A DNA stretch of 15,503 nt from CAYHPY01 sp964358485 (GTDB lineage: Bacteria > Elusimicrobiota > Elusimicrobia > UBA1565 > UBA9628). Shown here one piece after another: positions 14,453 to 15,503 of this stretch (position 1 is the first letter of the stretch; each line of letters begins with the position of its first letter). The stretch is taken from assembly GCA_964358485.1 (NCBI GenBank), contig CAYHPY010000090.1:1-15503 (forward strand), read 5' to 3'. The notes beneath the pieces were generated by a model. The model ran no database searches. It had not been told where the DNA came from and saw only the letters and a program-made list of their open reading frames with translations. Made by a program: the position numbers and the translations under genes.

Positions 14453-15153
14453 AAAAAATCGTCGCCGGCGCCAAGGATGCGATCGCGGACGTTCAAGACG
14501 GAGCCATGATCATGTGCGGAGGCTTCGGCCTCTGCGGCATCCCGGAAAACCTGATCGCGGCCCTGCGGGAAAAAGGGACCAAGAACCTCACCTTGGTCTC
14601 CAACAACGCCGGGACCGACGAGCACGGCATCGGCCTGCTCATCCGCAACGGGCAGGTCCAAAAGATGATCATGTCCTACGGAGGCGAGTGCAAGGCCTTC
14701 GAGGAAGGAGCCCTGGCCGGGACCATCCAGGTGGAGTGGACCCCGCAGGGAACTTTGGCCGAGCGCATCCGGGCCGGGGGCGCGGGGCTGGGGGGATTTT
14801 TCACCCCCACGGGCTTCGGGACCAAGGCGGCCGAGGGCAAGGAGACCCGCGTCATCGACGGGCGGAACTTCGTTTTTGAAAAACCCCTCAAGGCCGACTT
14901 CGCCTTCGTCCGAGCCTGGCGCGGGGACACTTTGGGCAACCTCCAGTACCGCCGCACCGCGCGCAATTTCAACCAGGCCATGGCCACGGCGGCCAAGACC
15001 GTCATCGCCGAGGTCGAGACCCTGGTCGATCCGGGCCAGATCCCGCCGGACTTGGTCGGCACCCCGGGCATCTACGTCGACCGCATCTTCCAGGGACCGA
15101 TCTACAAAAAGCCCATCGAGAAGCTCACTGTGCGCCAGGCGGTGAAAGCGTGA
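14449..15153 (+). CDS. scoA: 3-oxoacid CoA-transferase, subunit A
   Basis: A 234-residue alpha subunit of a two-component CoA-transferase (succinyl-CoA:acetoacetate or acetate:acetoacetate type). It moves CoA between a 3-oxoacid and a carboxylic acid. CGGFGLCGIPENLI at 23-36 is the family's glycine-rich motif, followed by SNNAGTDEHGIGLL. Further family motifs are EWTPQGTLAERIRAGGAGLGGFFTPTGFGT, LKADFAFVRAWRGDTLGNLQYRRTARNFN and PGIYVDRIFQG. The length fits. AAGGA (about 14436-14440) lies nine bases before the ATG. The gene for the catalytic subunit B follows 49 bp later. Substrate choice is not determined by the sequence; the symbol is by family resemblance. Confidence 0.9.
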   Translation: MKKIVAGAKDAIADVQDGAMIMCGGFGLCGIPENLIAALREKGTKNLTLVSNNAGTDEHGIGLLIRNGQVQKMIMSYGGECKAFEEGALAGTIQVEWTPQGTLAERIRAGGAGLGGFFTPTGFGTKAAEGKETRVIDGRNFVFEKPLKADFAFVRAWRGDTLGNLQYRRTARNFNQAMATAAKTVIAEVETLVDPGQIPPDLVGTPGIYVDRIFQGPIYKKPIEKLTVRQAVKA

Positions 15154-15170
15154 CCGAGCATAGCGAGGAA

Positions 15171-15204
15171 ATGGTCGCGTCGATCGCCGTTAGGAGGCGA
15201 CCAT
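15171..15204 (+). promoter_or_regulatory. Inverted repeat around the ribosome site of subunit B
   Basis: ATGGTCGC (15171-15178) is the exact complement of GCGACCAT (15197-15204). The 18-base loop holds most of the Shine-Dalgarno AGGAGG (15192-15197), and the right arm takes in the first two bases of the start codon. Folding of the RNA could hide the start and couple it to translation of subunit A. Chance is possible for an 8-bp arm. Confidence 0.35.
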
Positions 15205-15503
15205 GAGCGATAAAAGAGAAGTCATCGCCCGTCTGGCCGCCCGGGAAATCAAGGATGGAGATTTCGTCAACCTGGGCATCGGCATCCCGACCTTGGTGCC
15301 CAACTTCCTGCCCAAGGGAGTGCAGATCACCTTGCACACCGAGAACGGCATGCTGGGCTACGGGCCCTACCCCGAGGCCGGCGAGGAAGATCCCGACCTC
15401 ATCAACGCCGGCAAGGAGACCATCACCGAGCTCCCCGGCTGTTCCTATTTCGGCTCCCACGACTCCTTCGCCATGGTCCGCGGCGGGCACCTGGACGTCA
15501 CCA
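15203..15503 (+). CDS. scoB: 3-oxoacid CoA-transferase, subunit B, N-terminal part (truncated by window edge)
   Basis: The first 100 codons are visible and the gene runs off the right edge. The sequence starts MSDKREVIARLAAREIKDGD, followed by FVNLGIGIPTLVPNFL and then TENGMLGYGPYP. The Glu in ENG (residue 47) is the catalytic residue that forms the glutamyl-CoA intermediate in this family. AGGAGG five bases before the ATG is an almost perfect ribosome site. It pairs with subunit A upstream to form the complete enzyme. The substrate is uncertain, as for subunit A. Confidence 0.9.
   Translation, partial: MSDKREVIARLAAREIKDGDFVNLGIGIPTLVPNFLPKGVQITLHTENGMLGYGPYPEAGEEDPDLINAGKETITELPGCSYFGSHDSFAMVRGGHLDVT

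Overview
The window is high-GC, densely coding bacterial DNA (11 complete and 2 edge-truncated protein genes). I saw no rRNA, tRNA, CRISPR array or insertion sequence. A heptosyltransferase-family (GT9) gene suggests a Gram-negative envelope. Nothing fixes the phylum: an uncultivated lineage such as Elusimicrobiota is possible, but that is a guess from gene style, not from a marker.

Left part (1-3829): a PP2C-type phosphatase and the start of a protein-kinase-like gene run leftward as an overlapping pair. Divergent from them is a secreted, roughly 17-ankyrin-repeat protein ending in a caspase-like (C14) protease domain. Between the two units lies a near-consensus sigma70-type promoter for the phosphatase, studded with four AGTGTC/GACACT half-sites at exact 11-bp intervals. 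Its predicted start point falls on the phosphatase ATG.

Middle part (3848-10425 and on to 12927): two divergent groups of envelope sugar genes. Leftward are a polytopic GT-C-type glycosyltransferase with an unusual C-terminal DUF2993/LmeA-like domain, a GT9 glycosyltransferase, a polyprenol-phosphate mannose synthase and a membrane DUF2914 protein. Rightward are a sugar-1-phosphate nucleotidyltransferase, a mannose-6-phosphate isomerase-type cupin, a phosphomannomutase and a second nucleotidyltransferase. Together they read as a route from hexose-6-phosphate to mannose-1-phosphate, GDP-mannose, polyprenyl-phosphate-mannose and extracytoplasmic mannosylation. Substrates are inferred from family and context.

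Right part (12949-15503): metK (S-adenosylmethionine synthetase), a small two-helix membrane protein, and the two subunits of a 3-oxoacid CoA-transferase, the second cut by the window edge. These lie in the same direction with tiny gaps or 4-base overlaps and are probably partly co-transcribed.

The most promising items are the phased operator/promoter with a leaderless-looking gene, the ankyrin-caspase protein beside a kinase/phosphatase switch, and the glycosyltransferase-DUF2993 fusion placed beside its likely donor-supply genes.
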